Notes under the pieces: generated by a model
Told to the model about the DNA's origin: nothing
The model's database searches: none
What the model saw: the letters and a program-made list of their open reading frames with translations, nothing else
Program-made: the position numbers and the translations under genes
Shown here: piece after piece, positions 8,299 through 15,967 of the stretch
Layout: the number at the start of each line of letters is the position of its first letter
Position numbering within the stretch: the first letter of the stretch is position 1
Source of the DNA: DATEJJ01 sp039649115
GTDB taxonomy: Bacteria > Actinomycetota > Actinomycetes > Mycobacteriales > Micromonosporaceae
Assembly (NCBI GenBank): GCA_039649115.1
Contig: JBBWZQ010000357.1
Span: 1-24,933 of the forward strand
Direction: 5' to 3'
Length of the DNA stretch: 24,933 nt

Positions 8299-10479
8299 GT
8301 GGCGACGATCGCGGCATGGGGATGGCTACGGCGCAAGGACCCCGGCCTGACCACGGTGCGGCGCGCGGCGCGTACGGCCATCGTGGCCTGCACCGGCTTC
8401 TATGCCTGCAGGTACGGGCTGGACAACCGGGTCCTCGCCACCTACGCGCTCTTCGGCGCCGTGGCACTCGGCGCGCTGTCCCAGATCCCCGGTACCGCCG
8501 CGCAGCGGGCCCGTACCCTGCTCGCGATGCTGCCCGTCGGCGCCGTGCTCGTCACCGCCGGTACCCTGCTGTCCGTATCCAGCTGGACCGCGGCGGCCGG
8601 CATGTTCGCGCTCGGCTTCCTGGTCAGCTACGCCGGGGTCGGCGGCCCGCGGCTGGTCGGGCTCGCCACCGGCCTGCAGCTGCTCTACATCCTGCCCTGC
8701 TTCCCGCCCTACGCTCCGGGCACCCTCGGCTACCGGCTGGCCGGGCTGGCCCTGGCCGTGGTGCTGCTCGCGGTGGCCGAACTGGTGCTGTGGCCCGACC
8801 CGCCGCCGGTGCCCTACGAGCACCGGCTCGGCGGCGCCGTGCTCGCGCTCACCGGCTGCCTGACCGACCTCGCCGACGCGGTGGGCGGCGACCCGCAGGC
8901 CCGGGACCGGCTGGCCGGGCGGCTGCCCGAGGCGACCGAGGCCGGGCAGGCGATCCGGCCGTCCCGGCTGCCGCCGGCCGAGCGGCCGGCGTCGGCGAGC
9001 CGGCGGGACCGCGCGCTCAGTGACGCGGGCGGCGCCGCGCGACTCGTCCTCGGCCGCACCGTCGATGTCTTCTTCGACAGGGTCCGGAAGCCGCTGGGCG
9101 CCGCCGAGGCCAGCACGCTCCTGCGCGAGGCCGCCGCCGGTGCCCGGGCGGCGGCGGCACACCTGTGCGGCACCGGACCGCCACCGGAGGTCGACCCGAT
9201 CCTCCAGGCGATGGCCGAGTTCCGGGCGGCCCGGCGGCGGGTGCCGCCCGACGCGGCGCACCCCGACCGGCTCCGGCTCGGCGCGCTGGCCCTGGCCATC
9301 GCCGACGGGGTGAAGGTGGTGGTCGCCGCCGTCCGGGTGGCGAGCGGGGCGCCGATCCATCCGGACACCACGCCGCAGAGCGCCCAGCCCGGGCCTTTCT
9401 GGTACGCGTACCACCCCGGCCTCTCGCTGTGGTGGCACCGGTTCCGCGAGCACCTGACGCCGCGCTCGGTCTACTTCCAGGCAGCGCTGCGGCTCGCCCT
9501 GGCGCTCGCGGTGGCCCGGCTGCTGGCCGGCCTGCTGGACCTGTCGCACGGCTTCTGGGTGCTGCTGGCCACCCTGACCCTGCTGCGCACCTCGGCAGCG
9601 GAGACCCGCTCCACCCTGCGCCCCGCGCTGGTCGGCACGGTGCTCGGCGCCATCCTGGCCGGCGGGCTGCTGCTGGTGGTGGGCGGCCAGGAGCAGGTGT
9701 ACGCGATCGCCCTCCCGCTGGTGATGCTGGTCGGTTTCGTCGCCGGCCGGCTGCTCGGGCCGGGCTGGGGGCAGGCGTTGTTCACGGTGGTGGTCGCCCT
9801 GGTTTTCGCCCAGGTGGCGCCGGTGAACTGGCAGCTGGCCGAGGCCCGCGTGCTGGACGTCACGCTGGGCGCCGTGGTCGGTGTGCTGGCCGGCCTGTTC
9901 GCCTGGCCACGCGGTGGCGCCGGCGAGCTGCACCGGGCCGCGGCGAACTTCATGGCGGCGTGCGCCGCCGTGGTGCGGGAGACGGTCGCGGTGCTGACCG
10001 AGGCCGCCGCGCCGGGGCATGCGGTGGCCGTGGCGCGGCAGCGGGGCCAGCTCGCCGAGGCGTCCTACGCGCTCTACCAGAGCGAGCGCGCCGACCCGCG
10101 CGCCGTGGTGGCGGACTGGCAGGCCACGCTGCTGGCCGGCCATCATGCGGTACGGGGAGCGGAGGCGTTGCTGCGGTACTGCCCGACCGGCCGGATGGTG
10201 GCCTGCCGCCGGCAGCTGGCAACGGCGGCCGCCACGGTCGCGGAGGCGTACGAGGAGCTGGCCGAGCGCCTCCGGCGGCACCGCCCGGCACCCGCCGCGG
10301 GCCCGCACCTGCCGCCGGAGGAGTGGCCCGACGGTCTGGGTGCGGACCTCTACCACCTCGCCGACCTCCGGGTGTGGCTGGCCGGCCTCGCCGACGACCT
10401 GACCCGGCTGGCCAGATCGTCCAATGTGGACAACGTGGCGACCTCCGGGGTGGCACCGGCACCGGTCAGCCAGCGCTGA
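8299..10479 (+). CDS. FUSC-family inner-membrane protein (fusaric-acid-resistance-like)
   Basis: 726 aa. It is built as two hydrophobic blocks (about residues 20-165 and 395-545), each followed by a long soluble, Ala/Arg-rich region. This is the duplicated layout of FUSC/aromatic-acid exporter-type proteins (YccS/YhfK-like). In that group the membrane blocks are thought to move aromatic or amphipathic compounds out of the cell; no substrate can be assigned here. The GTG start at 8299 has a weak GGGGG upstream and the first residues lead directly into the first block. It lies 84 nt after the lyase-like gene on the same strand, so it may be in the same operon or have its own promoter. Its last 14 nt overlap the convergent DUF2786 gene. 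Confidence 0.88.
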   Translation: MATIAAWGWLRRKDPGLTTVRRAARTAIVACTGFYACRYGLDNRVLATYALFGAVALGALSQIPGTAAQRARTLLAMLPVGAVLVTAGTLLSVSSWTAAAGMFALGFLVSYAGVGGPRLVGLATGLQLLYILPCFPPYAPGTLGYRLAGLALAVVLLAVAELVLWPDPPPVPYEHRLGGAVLALTGCLTDLADAVGGDPQARDRLAGRLPEATEAGQAIRPSRLPPAERPASASRRDRALSDAGGAARLVLGRTVDVFFDRVRKPLGAAEASTLLREAAAGARAAAAHLCGTGPPPEVDPILQAMAEFRAARRRVPPDAAHPDRLRLGALALAIADGVKVVVAAVRVASGAPIHPDTTPQSAQPGPFWYAYHPGLSLWWHRFREHLTPRSVYFQAALRLALALAVARLLAGLLDLSHGFWVLLATLTLLRTSAAETRSTLRPALVGTVLGAILAGGLLLVVGGQEQVYAIALPLVMLVGFVAGRLLGPGWGQALFTVVVALVFAQVAPVNWQLAEARVLDVTLGAVVGVLAGLFAWPRGGAGELHRAAANFMAACAAVVRETVAVLTEAAAPGHAVAVARQRGQLAEASYALYQSERADPRAVVADWQATLLAGHHAVRGAEALLRYCPTGRMVACRRQLATAAATVAEAYEELAERLRRHRPAPAAGPHLPPEEWPDGLGADLYHLADLRVWLAGLADDLTRLARSSNVDNVATSGVAPAPVSQR

Positions 10480-11839
10480 CGGGCTGGCTGGCATGCAGGT
10501 GTGCGCGGTCGGCGGCGGCTCGCCCTGACGCCCACCCGTCGCGGTTGGTCACCGCGACCTGCCGGCCGACCAGTTCGGGGAACAGCTCGCCGGCCAGCGC
10601 GCCGATCCTGGCCTCCCGCGAGGCGAGTACCGGTAGCAGCCGCCCGGCGCCGGGCTGGCCGGCCGCGTCCCGGCTGGCCTCCTCGGTCGCCTGCCTGGTC
10701 GCCTCGGTCAGCCGCTCGCCGATGCGCTGCGCGTATGCGGTGAGGAACGACTGGCGGAACGAGCGGGTGCTGGACCGGCCGAGCGCATCCCGGTGTGACC
10801 CGGCCCGCATCATCGCCGCTGTCGCCTGCACCAGCAGCGAGGTGAACAGCAGCTCCACACCGTCCACATCGGACACGAACCCGAGCACGGTGGCGAAGCC
10901 CAGCGAGCTGGACCACACCGACCGGCACCGGTTGGCCCTGGCCACCGCGTCCAGCAGGAGTACCTTGGGCGCCTCGTACGGGTTGTCCACGCCGATCCGC
11001 CGCCCGACCGGCTCCGCGTGGGTACCCGCGCCGGCCGCCAGCAGCGCGTGGTCGATGCTGTACCGGGCCATCAGCTCCTGTGCCTTGGCCGTGTAGGCCT
11101 CCGCCTCCTCGGGGAAGGTGGTGGACTCGGCCTTGGCCAGGAGCGCGCGTACCCGGTCGAGTTGCCGCGGGTGCACCGCGGGTCCGTCGGTCCGGGGCGC
11201 GCCGGTGCCATCCGGGCGAGCCGCGCCGGGCAGCGGGCACAGCATCTGGATGGGCGGGCACGTGACCAGGAGGTGCAGTACCTCGAGCGCGCAGCGCACC
11301 ACTTCCGGCCGGCTCAGGTCTTCGCGTTCACCGAGTGCCGTCAGGTACCCGTCGTCACGTTGCCACCACACCGCGGTACCCAGCTCGCGCACCTGCGCCG
11401 ACCACCGTTCGTCCACAGTGGCCGCGGCGTACCCGCGCATCGCCGCCACCACCGCGTCCACGACGACCCGCACGTGCCGCGGACCGTGACCGCGCTGCGC
11501 GATGCGGACCAGGTCGGCGGGTTGCCAACCGCGCTGCCACGCGGCCACCACCTGCCGCTGCAGGGCGGCGGTCACCGCGGCGTCCACCACCGGCCGGCGG
11601 CCCGCGGCACCCAGCCCGCCGGCCAGCGCGTCGCAGCGGCGGCGCACCGCGGCCTCGTCCTCGACGTGCAGGGCCTGCACGCCCTCGGTCAGGGTCTGCT
11701 CCACCATCGCCGTGACCGCCGAGGCGGAGCCCAGCGGTGCGTCCGGCCCAACGGATCCGGCCTGCTCCTGGTGCCTGCGCTGGCGCTGCTGCCGCGCCTT
11801 CTGCTTGGCCTGGCGGCGTTCCCGGTTACGTGTGCCCAC
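10466..11839 (-). CDS. DUF2786-domain protein
   Basis: 457 aa. The N-terminus is very basic (RNRERRQAKQKARQQRQRRH), followed by a helical region. A DUF2786 segment lies at about 225-265 (LDRVRALLAKAESTTFPEEA, then a YTAKAQELMARYSID stretch), with the usual C-terminal companion region after it (SDVDGVELLFTSLLVQA, then SFRQSFLTAYAQRIGERL). The function of DUF2786 proteins is not established; the charged tail suggests nucleic-acid binding, which is inference. The start is GTG 11839, because a strong GGAGGTGA sits immediately upstream; upstream readings to 12124 run into the divergent gene and lack such a site. Candidate promoter -10 TATCAT at 11911-11906, with a near-palindrome overlapping the -10/-35 spacer. 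The 3' end overlaps the FUSC gene by 14 nt. Confidence 0.85.
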   Translation of the reverse strand: MGTRNRERRQAKQKARQQRQRRHQEQAGSVGPDAPLGSASAVTAMVEQTLTEGVQALHVEDEAAVRRRCDALAGGLGAAGRRPVVDAAVTAALQRQVVAAWQRGWQPADLVRIAQRGHGPRHVRVVVDAVVAAMRGYAAATVDERWSAQVRELGTAVWWQRDDGYLTALGEREDLSRPEVVRCALEVLHLLVTCPPIQMLCPLPGAARPDGTGAPRTDGPAVHPRQLDRVRALLAKAESTTFPEEAEAYTAKAQELMARYSIDHALLAAGAGTHAEPVGRRIGVDNPYEAPKVLLLDAVARANRCRSVWSSSLGFATVLGFVSDVDGVELLFTSLLVQATAAMMRAGSHRDALGRSSTRSFRQSFLTAYAQRIGERLTEATRQATEEASRDAAGQPGAGRLLPVLASREARIGALAGELFPELVGRQVAVTNRDGWASGRAAADRAHLHASQPVSAG

Positions 11840-11905
11840 GGTCACCTCCGGTGCGCGGTGCTTCTCCGCGCGCTTCTCCGCGCTCGCGCGTTCGACGACC
11901 GGGCC

Positions 11906-11911
11906 ATGATA
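11906..11911 (-). promoter_or_regulatory. Candidate -10 of the DUF2786 gene
   Basis: TATCAT on the minus strand, about 67 nt upstream of the GTG start. No clear -35. Confidence 0.4.
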
Positions 11912-11913
11912 AG

Positions 11914-11927
11914 TGTCCGATCCGACA
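11914..11927. promoter_or_regulatory. Near-palindrome, candidate operator in a divergent promoter region
   Basis: TGTCCGATCCGACA pairs 12 of its 14 bases as an inverted repeat. It lies between the -10 and the expected -35 of the DUF2786 gene and upstream of the PemK-like gene, a typical place for a repressor site. No cognate regulator is evident. Confidence 0.35.
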
Positions 11928-11955
11928 GGACGGTGCCCGGCGCGCGGTGGGCGGA

Positions 11956-11961
11956 TAGAGT
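11956..11961 (+). promoter_or_regulatory. -10 element of the PemK-like gene (leaderless)
   Basis: TAGAGT ends 7 nt before the GTG at 11969, so the transcript should start at the GTG itself. No ribosome binding site is present, consistent with a leaderless mRNA. Confidence 0.5.
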
Positions 11962-11968
11962 GCACGCC

Positions 11969-12463
11969 GTGCCAGATCTCTGGAAGGGCGTCGCGGCCAG
12001 GCTGGGCCGGTTGGCGGGGCGGGGACCCGCCGCCCGCCGCGCCACCCGACCCGGTCCCGCGCAGCTTGCCCGCCCGCGCCAGGTCGCGGCGTTGCGACGC
12101 CGCCGGTTGAGCTACGCACCGCAACTGGACGGGCAGGCCGACCCGGGCGAGATCGTGTGGACCTGGGTCGCGTACGAGGACGACCCGCGCCAGGGGAAGG
12201 ACCGCCCGGTCCTCGTGGTCGGGCGGGAGAGCCGGACCCTGTTCGGTCTCATGCTGTCCAGCCAGAGCGAGCGCGACGGCCAGCGGGGCTGGCTCGCGCT
12301 CGGACCCGGCGCGTGGGACCGCGACAACCGGCCGAGCTGGGTGCGGCTCGACCGGGTGCTCACGATGCGCGAAGACGGCATCCGGCGCGAGGGCGCGGTG
12401 CTGGACCGGTCCCGCTTCGACCGCGTCTGCCAGGTCCTGCGCGCCGGCTACGGCTGGACCTGA
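11969..12463 (+). CDS. PemK/MazF-family protein, orphan toxin-like
   Basis: 164 aa. Residues 1-50 are an Arg/Ala-rich extension. The PemK/MazF fold begins near residue 59 (PGEIVWTWVAYEDDP), with the family's KDRPVLVVGR strand (77-86), LMLSSQ (95-100) and a late WVRLDRVLTM strand. Canonical members are mRNA interferases neutralised by a small antitoxin encoded just upstream. No antitoxin-sized ORF lies beside this gene: upstream is the divergent DUF2786 gene and downstream is the cold-shock leader. Such solitary, N-terminally extended PemK-like proteins occur in actinobacteria and their activity is uncertain. Start GTG 11969 is supported by a leaderless-type -10 just upstream; in-frame codons further up cross that promoter. 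Confidence 0.8.
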   Translation: MPDLWKGVAARLGRLAGRGPAARRATRPGPAQLARPRQVAALRRRRLSYAPQLDGQADPGEIVWTWVAYEDDPRQGKDRPVLVVGRESRTLFGLMLSSQSERDGQRGWLALGPGAWDRDNRPSWVRLDRVLTMREDGIRREGAVLDRSRFDRVCQVLRAGYGWT

Positions 12464-12486
12464 CCGGGCCCTGGTCGGGCATGGTG

Positions 12487-12492
12487 TATCCT
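12487..12492 (+). promoter_or_regulatory. -10 element of the first cold-shock gene
   Basis: TATCCT followed after 8 nt by the conserved leader box at 12501. The second cold-shock gene has TACGCT in the same position relative to its box. A -35 is not recognisable in either. Confidence 0.5.
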
Positions 12493-12498
12493 GGCATT

Positions 12499-12649
12499 GA
12501 AGTTTCTTGTTCGTGGTTGCGTTCCTCCCCGGGACATCACCGGGTTCGGTCTCCTTTCGGATCGACCGTCATCAGCCGCGCTGCTCGAAACGGTCCGTCC
12601 TGGGCCCACGCAGCGCGCGGGCCCTGATCTGTGCAGAAGGAGAGATCAC
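12499..12649 (+). ncRNA. Structured 5' leader of the first cold-shock gene (cis-regulatory RNA candidate)
   Basis: About 150 nt between the predicted transcription start and the GTG at 12650. It contains box 1 AGTTTCTTGTTCGTGG (12501-12516), box 2 GCTGCTCGAAACGGTCC (12580-12596), a GC hairpin (GGGCCC 12602-12607 pairing with 12619-12624, with an inner CGC/GCG pair), then AAGGAG (12637-12642). The same elements occur in the same order before the second cold-shock gene on the other strand. Long cold-responsive leaders are known from E. coli cspA; this one is not a sequence I can assign to a named RNA family. Confidence 0.6.
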
Positions 12650-12853
12650 GTGTCTACTGGCACCGTGAAATGGTTCAACGCCGACAAGGGCTTCGGATTC
12701 ATCATGCCCGACGGGGACGGGCCAGACCTGTTCGTCCACCACTCGGCGATCCAGGCCGACGGCTACCGCGAACTGCGGGACAACCAGCGCGTCGAGTTCG
12801 ACGTCGTGCAGGGCCAGAAGGGCCCGCAGGCCGAGGCCGTACGCCCCATCTGA
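12650..12853 (+). CDS. Cold-shock protein (CspA family), copy 1
   Basis: 67 aa, a single five-stranded cold-shock domain, usual family length. The nucleic-acid-binding motifs are KGFGFI (13-18, RNP1) and LFVHH (27-31, RNP2), with the aromatic W8 and F9. It binds single-stranded RNA or DNA without much sequence preference and acts as an RNA chaperone that melts structure at low temperature. GTG start with AAGGAG 7 nt upstream. It is preceded by a long conserved leader and followed on the same strand by a DEAD-box RNA helicase, another RNA-structure-melting protein. It is about 82% identical to copy 2 (55 of 67 positions). Confidence 0.96.
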   Translation: MSTGTVKWFNADKGFGFIMPDGDGPDLFVHHSAIQADGYRELRDNQRVEFDVVQGQKGPQAEAVRPI

Positions 12854-12874
12854 GTCGTCCTCCCGCGCGATGCT

Positions 12875-12910
12875 CGGGCCCCGCGAAACTGCCCTGTGCC
12901 GCGGGGCCCG
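12875..12910 (+). terminator. Strong hairpin between cold-shock gene 1 and the helicase gene
   Basis: A perfect 10-bp stem CGGGCCCCGC/GCGGGGCCCG with a 16-nt loop starts 21 nt after the cold-shock stop codon. No T-run follows, so it may act as a partial terminator or an mRNA-stabilising end that gives more cold-shock protein than helicase. Confidence 0.6.
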
Positions 12911-12988
12911 GCTCACATTCCCATTCATTGACCTGGCGCGCCGCAACGCGACCTCGCGACGGCGTGCCAACAGCGGAAGATTCTCGTA

Positions 12989-14335
12989 TTGACTGTGTCA
13001 TCACAAGCCCGTGACCGGCGCCGCGTGCGGCCCGCCATGCGGCAGAATTCCAACCCGGTCGCGCCCGCGGGCACTGCCGAGGTTGCCTCGTTCGCCCGGC
13101 TGCCCCTGCACCCGGCGCTGCTGTCCACCCTGCGGGAGCAGGGACTCGTCACCCCGTCGCCGATCCAGGCCGCCACGCTGCCCGACGGGGTCGCCGGCCG
13201 CGACGTGCTCGGCCGGGCCCGTACCGGGTCCGGCAAGACGCTCGCTTTCGGGCTGGCCCTGCTGACCCGCCTGGCCGGGCGGCGAGCCAGGCCCCGGGCG
13301 CCACTGGGCCTGGTGCTGGTACCCACCCGGGAACTGGCCGCACAGGTCACCACCGCGCTGAACCCGTACGCGGCCGCCGTGGGGCTGCGCCTGACGACCG
13401 TCGTCGGTGGGATGTCCATGCAGCGCCAGATCGCCGCGCTGCGCGCGGGTGCCGACGTCGTGATCGCCTGCCCGGGCCGCCTCAACGACCTGGTTCGCCG
13501 CGGCGAATGCCGGCTGGGCCAGGTCGAGGTGAGCGTGCTGGACGAGGCGGACCAGATGGCTGACATGGGCTTCCTGCCTCAGGTCAGTACCCTGCTTTCG
13601 GCGACTGTCCCAGGTGGACAGCGGATGCTCTTCTCCGCCACCCTCGACGGCGATGTCGACCGCCTGGTGCGTCGCTTCCTCACCGAGCCGGCCCGGCACT
13701 CCACCGACCCGCCGGCGGGCATTGTGTCCACTATGGACCATCACCTGCTGCACCTCGACGCGGAGCACAAGGACGCCACCGTCGCGCGGATCGGTGCGCG
13801 CAGCACACCCGTGCTCATGTTCGTCGGTACCCGGCACCGCGCCGACCGGCTGACCCGCAGGCTCCTGGCCAGCGGGGTGGCCGCCGCCGCGCTGCACGGT
13901 GGCAAGTCGCAGTCCCAGCGCACCGGCACGCTGGAGCGCTTCCGGACCGGCGCGGTCAACGCGCTGGTCGCCACCGATGTGGCCGCCCGGGGAATCCACA
14001 TCGAGGACCTGGATCTGGTCGTCAACGTCGACCCGCCGGCGGACGCCAAGGACTACCTGCACCGGGCCGGGCGCACCGCGCGGGCCGGCCGCAGCGGCAC
14101 GGTCGTCACCCTGGTGCTGCCGGAGCAGCGCCAGGACACCTCCCGCCTGGTCGCCGCCACCGGTGTGGCCGCGCGGTCGACGAGGGTGGGCCCGGCGGAC
14201 CCGGAACTGACCCGCATCACCGGTGCCCGCAGTCCCAGCGGCGAGCCGGTGTCCGCGGCCGCCAGTCCGGCCCGGCCACCGGTCCAGCGCAGCCGGCGAC
14301 AGCGTGCTGGGCGGGGGCGGGGCCGGGCGGCCTGA
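12989..14335 (+). CDS. DEAD-box ATP-dependent RNA helicase
   Basis: 448 aa with all core helicase motifs: Q-motif region (TPSPIQ), Walker A ARTGSGKT (77-84), PTRELA, D185-E-A-D188, FSAT, the LMFVGT strand, ATDVAARG and HRAGRTAR (358-365). It unwinds short RNA duplexes using ATP. The C-terminal tail is short and Arg-rich (RSRRQRAGRGRGRAA), fitting RNA binding. The family role in bacteria is RNA decay, ribosome assembly and growth in the cold, which matches its place after a cold-shock gene. The start is uncertain: TTG 12989 has GGAAGA 8 nt upstream and is used here; GTG 12995 and ATG 13037 are in frame. It is 135 nt downstream of the cold-shock gene, with a hairpin between. Confidence 0.93.
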   Translation: MTVSSQARDRRRVRPAMRQNSNPVAPAGTAEVASFARLPLHPALLSTLREQGLVTPSPIQAATLPDGVAGRDVLGRARTGSGKTLAFGLALLTRLAGRRARPRAPLGLVLVPTRELAAQVTTALNPYAAAVGLRLTTVVGGMSMQRQIAALRAGADVVIACPGRLNDLVRRGECRLGQVEVSVLDEADQMADMGFLPQVSTLLSATVPGGQRMLFSATLDGDVDRLVRRFLTEPARHSTDPPAGIVSTMDHHLLHLDAEHKDATVARIGARSTPVLMFVGTRHRADRLTRRLLASGVAAAALHGGKSQSQRTGTLERFRTGAVNALVATDVAARGIHIEDLDLVVNVDPPADAKDYLHRAGRTARAGRSGTVVTLVLPEQRQDTSRLVAATGVAARSTRVGPADPELTRITGARSPSGEPVSAAASPARPPVQRSRRQRAGRGRGRAA

Positions 14336-14386
14336 GGACGGGGCGCCGCGGGGAGGTCCAAGCCGCCAGGTCCCTGGTGCCGCGCC

Positions 14387-14412
14387 TCGCCGGAGTCGTA
14401 CGCCTCCGGCGA
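14387..14412 (+). terminator. Terminator-like hairpin after the helicase gene
   Basis: Stem TCGCCGGAG/CTCCGGCGA (9 bp) with an 8-nt loop, 51 nt after the helicase stop codon. No T-run. Confidence 0.5.
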
Positions 14413-14514
14413 TCGCAGGTCTCCAGTTCGCCGAGATACTGACCGCACCAGGTGCGGTGTTCGATCGACCGGTGAGACCGCCTGGCGACCTCGGCCAGAG
14501 CATACCCTTCCGGT

Positions 14515-14538
14515 CCGGCGCACCGCGTGGTGCGCCGG
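14515..14538. terminator. Perfect hairpin at the convergent end of helicase and desaturase genes
   Basis: CCGGCGCACC, loop GCGT, GGTGCGCCGG: 10-bp perfect stem with a 4-nt loop, one base beyond the desaturase stop codon. Being symmetric it can serve both transcripts. Confidence 0.65.
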
Positions 14539-14539
14539 G

Positions 14540-15583
14540 TCAGGTCGCCGGGCTGGCCTGTGGCGTCCTGCCGACCTCGTGCAGGTAGCGCAGCGCCTGC
14601 ACGTAGGAGCCGATGAGACTGCTCTGGCTGTACGGCAGGCCGTGCTGGCGGCAGAAGTCCCTGATGACCTGTTGCGAGTGGCGCAGGTTGGGTCGGGGCA
14701 TGCTGGGGAACAGATGGTGTTCGATCTGGTAGTTGAGGCCGCCGAGCACGAAGTCGGTGACCGGGCCGCCGCGAACGTTACGCGAGGTCAGCACCTGCCG
14801 GCGCAGGAAGTCGCTCTCGTCGTCGGTGTCCAGCACCGCCATCCCCTTGTGGTTGGGGGCGAAGGAGCAGCCGAGGTACAGGCCGAAGAGTCCCTGGTGC
14901 ACGAGGATGAACACCACGGCCTTGCCCGGCGACAGCACCAGGAACACGGCGCTGAGGTAGCCGACCACGTGCGTGGCGAGCAGGACGATTTCCCAGGCGC
15001 GATGCCCGGCGGCGCGACGGGTCAGCGCCTGGATGCTGGCCACGTGCAGGTTGACGGCCTCCAGCAGGAGCAGCGGGAAGAACAGGTACGCCTGGTTGCG
15101 GTACGCGAGGCGGGCCAGCGGCCGCGCGATCGCGGCCTGCCGCGCGGTGAAGGCCAGTGCGCCGGCGGACAGGTCGGGATCCTTGTCCTCCTGGTTGGGG
15201 TGGGCGTGGTGGCGGTTGTGCTTGTCGACCCACCACCCGTAGCTCAGCCCGATGGCCAGGTTGCCGTGCAGGATGCCCAGGACGTAGTTGGCGCGGCGGG
15301 AGGCGAAGATCTGCCGGTGCCCGGCGTCGTGTCCGAGGAAGCCGAACTGGGTGAACACGAACGCGAGCGACGCGGCAACGATCAGCTGCCACCAGGAGTC
15401 CCCGATGAGGGCGAACGCGGTCCAGCCGGCGAGCATGAGGGCTGCGGTGGCGGCGATTTTCCAGAGGTAGTACCGCGAGCGGGGCTGTAGCAGGCCGGCG
15501 CCCTTGATCTGGCGGGAGAGCTCGGCGTACGCACTGCCTCGCGACGCTGGTGTGATCGCGGATTCCGTTGGTGCTGCTTGCAT
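14540..15583 (-). CDS. Membrane fatty-acid desaturase
   Basis: 347 aa. The three histidine clusters of membrane di-iron desaturases are present: HDAGH (85-89), HNRHH (122-126) and QIEHH (286-290), with hydrophobic pairs at about 41-81 and 163-240. The QxxHH third box is typical of front-end and related acyl-lipid or acyl-CoA desaturases (DesA3/linoleoyl-type groups); the double-bond position cannot be read from sequence. It introduces a double bond into fatty acyl chains with O2 and an electron donor, keeping membranes fluid at low temperature. ATG 15583 has AGGAG 9 nt upstream. It begins 50 nt after cold-shock gene 2 on the same strand with no hairpin between, so co-transcription and cold induction are likely. 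Confidence 0.93.
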   Translation of the reverse strand: MQAAPTESAITPASRGSAYAELSRQIKGAGLLQPRSRYYLWKIAATAALMLAGWTAFALIGDSWWQLIVAASLAFVFTQFGFLGHDAGHRQIFASRRANYVLGILHGNLAIGLSYGWWVDKHNRHHAHPNQEDKDPDLSAGALAFTARQAAIARPLARLAYRNQAYLFFPLLLLEAVNLHVASIQALTRRAAGHRAWEIVLLATHVVGYLSAVFLVLSPGKAVVFILVHQGLFGLYLGCSFAPNHKGMAVLDTDDESDFLRRQVLTSRNVRGGPVTDFVLGGLNYQIEHHLFPSMPRPNLRHSQQVIRDFCRQHGLPYSQSSLIGSYVQALRYLHEVGRTPQASPAT

Positions 15584-15633
15584 TCGGTGCGGCTCCTGTC
15601 CGTGGGTTGTGGTTGCCCCCCGTGTCGGCTGTG

Positions 15634-15837
15634 TCAGATGGGCCGTACCGCGGCGGCCTGCGGACCCTTGGCGCCCTGCACGACGTCGAACTCGACCCGC
15701 TGGTTCTCCTGCAACTCGCGGAAACCGTCACTCTGGATCGCGGAGTGGTGCACGAACACGTCAGCGCCGCCGCCGTCTGTGCTGATGAAGCCGAAACCCT
15801 TGTCGGCGTTGAACCATTTAACGGTACCGGTGGCCAT
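15634..15837 (-). CDS. Cold-shock protein (CspA family), copy 2
   Basis: 67 aa with KGFGFI (13-18) and VFVHH (27-31), the single-strand nucleic-acid-binding motifs of the family. Same length as copy 1 and differing at 12 positions, including S19-T20 versus M19-P20 and A56 versus Q56. ATG start with AAGGGG 8 nt upstream. It is the first gene of a bicistronic unit with the desaturase and has a leader sharing boxes and a hairpin with that of copy 1. RNA chaperone in the cytoplasm. Confidence 0.96.
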   Translation of the reverse strand: MATGTVKWFNADKGFGFISTDGGGADVFVHHSAIQSDGFRELQENQRVEFDVVQGAKGPQAAAVRPI

Positions 15838-15955
15838 CTGATATCCCCTTGCTGTTAATTTAAGGGGCCCACGCGCTGCGGGCCCGGGTGGGCCGTCTCG
15901 AGCAGCGGCGGGCAACGGCGTACCGGTGCGGGAATGCCACGAACCAGAAACTGCG
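15838..15955 (-). ncRNA. Structured 5' leader of the second cold-shock gene (cis-regulatory RNA candidate)
   Basis: About 118 nt. Read on the minus strand: box 1 AGTTTCTGGTTCGTGG (15952-15937, one difference from copy 1), box 2 GCTGCTCGAGACGGCC (15906-15891), GC hairpin (GGGCCC 15885-15880 with 15870-15865), an AT-rich TTAAATTAA stretch, then the ribosome binding site. It is 33 nt shorter than the first leader between the two boxes. The order of elements and the distance from the -10 are the same, which argues for selection. Confidence 0.6.
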
Positions 15956-15961
15956 TCCGCC

Positions 15962-15967
15962 AGCGTA
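15962..15967 (-). promoter_or_regulatory. -10 element of the second cold-shock operon
   Basis: TACGCT on the minus strand, 9 nt before leader box 1; it aligns with TATCCT before the first cold-shock gene, and both are preceded by GTG and followed by GGC. Confidence 0.45.

Noticed and set aside
8326..10494. A 722-residue minus-strand open frame
   Set aside because: Exact antisense of the FUSC gene; Gln/Arg/Gly-rich with no fold signature.
13001..14503. A 500-residue minus-strand frame opposite the helicase
   Set aside because: Antisense artefact; the plus strand has all helicase motifs.
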